Notes under the pieces: generated by a model | Told to the model about the DNA's origin: nothing | Seen by the model: only the letters and a program-made list of their open reading frames with translations | Databases searched by the model: none | Origin: Bryobacterales bacterium | Lineage (GTDB): Bacteria > Acidobacteriota > Terriglobia > Bryobacterales > Bryobacteraceae | Length of the DNA stretch: 5,286 bases | NCBI GenBank assembly: GCA_025353235.1 | Contig: JANXQZ010001106.1 | Span: forward strand, 1 to 5,286 | Reading direction: 5' to 3' | Shown here: one piece after another, positions 4,472-5,286 of the stretch | Numbering within the stretch: the first letter of the stretch is position 1 | Layout: every line of letters begins with the position of its first letter | Position numbers and translations under genes: made by a program

Positions 4472-5286
4472 ATGAACTTGCTTCGCCAGGGCCTCGCAGC
4501 CGTGCCCGTCCTCTTACTCATGGCTGCCTCATCACCTGCCGCCGACTCCGCCTCAGCTTCGGGAATCGACCTGAAAGCCATGGACACGAGCGCTAATCCC
4601 TGTACCAACTTCTATCAATATGCATGCGGAGCTTGGCGTCAGGCCAACCCCATTCCACCGGACCGATCGCGCTGGAGCCGCTTCAATGAATTGAGCGATC
4701 GCAATCTAGCCATCGAGCGCGGAATCCTTGACAAGGCCGCGGTCCCTGGCACAAAGAGAACGGCTTTGGAACAGAAGATCGGCGACTATTATGCGGCCTG
4801 CATGGACGAAAAGACAATCGGGGCCAAGGGTGTAAGACCCATAGAGCCTATGCTGAAAACCATTTGGGACCTTTCTTCGAAAGTGGACTTGGTGAAAGCT
4901 GTGGCTCAGCTGCATCAGAACGGAGTCCGCGTGCTCTTCAACTTCGGAATCGCGCCTGACCGCAAGAACTCGAAAGAGAATATCGCTAACATCGATCAGG
5001 GCGGGCTTGGTCTGCCTGACCGCGATTATTATCTAAAGACTGATCCAAAGTCCGTGGAAATTCGCGGCCAGTATGAGCAGCACGTCCGTACGATGCTGGA
5101 ACTCCTGGCCAAGTCCGAGGGACGACCTGCTTCGGACGCGGGCCCCCAGGCCCAAGCCGTCCTGCGGATTGAAACGACACTCGCCAAAGCTTCGCTCGAC
5201 AGGGTGAAGCGACGCAATCCAGACCTCACATACCACAAAATGACGATGGCCGAGCTCGTCACGATGACGCCGGATTTCGACTGGAA
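4472..5286 (+). CDS. M13 family metallopeptidase (neprilysin/PepO type), N-terminal part
   Basis: Partial gene; 271 codons are visible and the frame is open at the right edge. Residues 1-24 look like a Sec signal peptide (MNLLRQ, hydrophobic LAAVPVLLLMAA, then SPAA before Asp25), so it acts outside the cytoplasm. The rest is the M13 N-terminal domain (PF05649): MDTSANPCTNFYQYACGAW (37-55) with the family cysteines 44 and 52; NPIPPDRSRWSRFNEL (59-74); KIGDYYAACMDEKTI (102-116); VLFNFGIAPDRKNS (154-167); and QGGLGLPDRDYYL (176-188), a hallmark of the family. Family members are about 650-700 residues; the zinc-binding HExxH and downstream ExxxD motifs lie beyond the window, so activity cannot be judged. 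M13 enzymes cleave peptides of limited size. The ATG at 4472 is chosen because it begins a good signal peptide; no ribosome binding site precedes it. It diverges from tonB across 79 bp. Confidence 0.95.
   Translation, partial: MNLLRQGLAAVPVLLLMAASSPAADSASASGIDLKAMDTSANPCTNFYQYACGAWRQANPIPPDRSRWSRFNELSDRNLAIERGILDKAAVPGTKRTALEQKIGDYYAACMDEKTIGAKGVRPIEPMLKTIWDLSSKVDLVKAVAQLHQNGVRVLFNFGIAPDRKNSKENIANIDQGGLGLPDRDYYLKTDPKSVEIRGQYEQHVRTMLELLAKSEGRPASDAGPQAQAVLRIETTLAKASLDRVKRRNPDLTYHKMTMAELVTMTPDFDW

Overview
The window looks like a piece of an Acidobacteriota chromosome, probably class Terriglobia. The main reasons are a small PadR regulator of the lineage-expanded acidobacterial type sitting directly upstream of what reads as an acidobacterial 'duplicated orphan permease' (ADOP, MacB-like), a TonB protein with a glycine-rich linker, and a secreted M13 metallopeptidase. 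Base composition is moderately GC-rich throughout, and no gene stands out as compositionally foreign. No RNA gene, insertion sequence, CRISPR array or origin was seen.

Layout. Positions 1-575, minus strand: a regulator-transporter operon with padR-type gene 575-246 followed 1 nt later by the first 81 codons of an ABC permease that runs off the left edge. Positions 576-730: a divergent control region with two operator-like palindromes just upstream of padR and a strong ribosome binding site for the rightward gene. Positions 731-3535, plus strand: two genes 24 nt apart, a phospholipase C/acid phosphatase-family phosphoesterase with no signal peptide, then a signal-peptide-bearing outer-membrane beta-barrel related to the barrel part of Omp85/BamA proteins but without POTRA domains. 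Positions 3536-3603: a short convergent junction with a hairpin and a duplicated 13-mer. Positions 4392-3604, minus strand: a TonB energy transducer. Positions 4393-4471: a divergent control region holding a 14-bp palindrome. Positions 4472 to the right edge, plus strand: the N-terminal part of an M13 (neprilysin/PepO-type) peptidase with a signal peptide.

How the genes fit together. PadR most likely senses a compound and controls its own operon with the exporter-like permease. The phosphoesterase and barrel are probably co-transcribed; whether the barrel helps to export or anchor the enzyme is an open and interesting question. TonB and the M13 peptidase diverge from a shared 79-bp region; both belong to the cell envelope, but a functional link is not shown. 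Nothing here is a clear-cut new system. The most notable points are the phosphoesterase/POTRA-less barrel pair, the paired PadR operator, the hairpin repeat overlapping the tonB stop, and signs of leaderless or near-leaderless transcripts.
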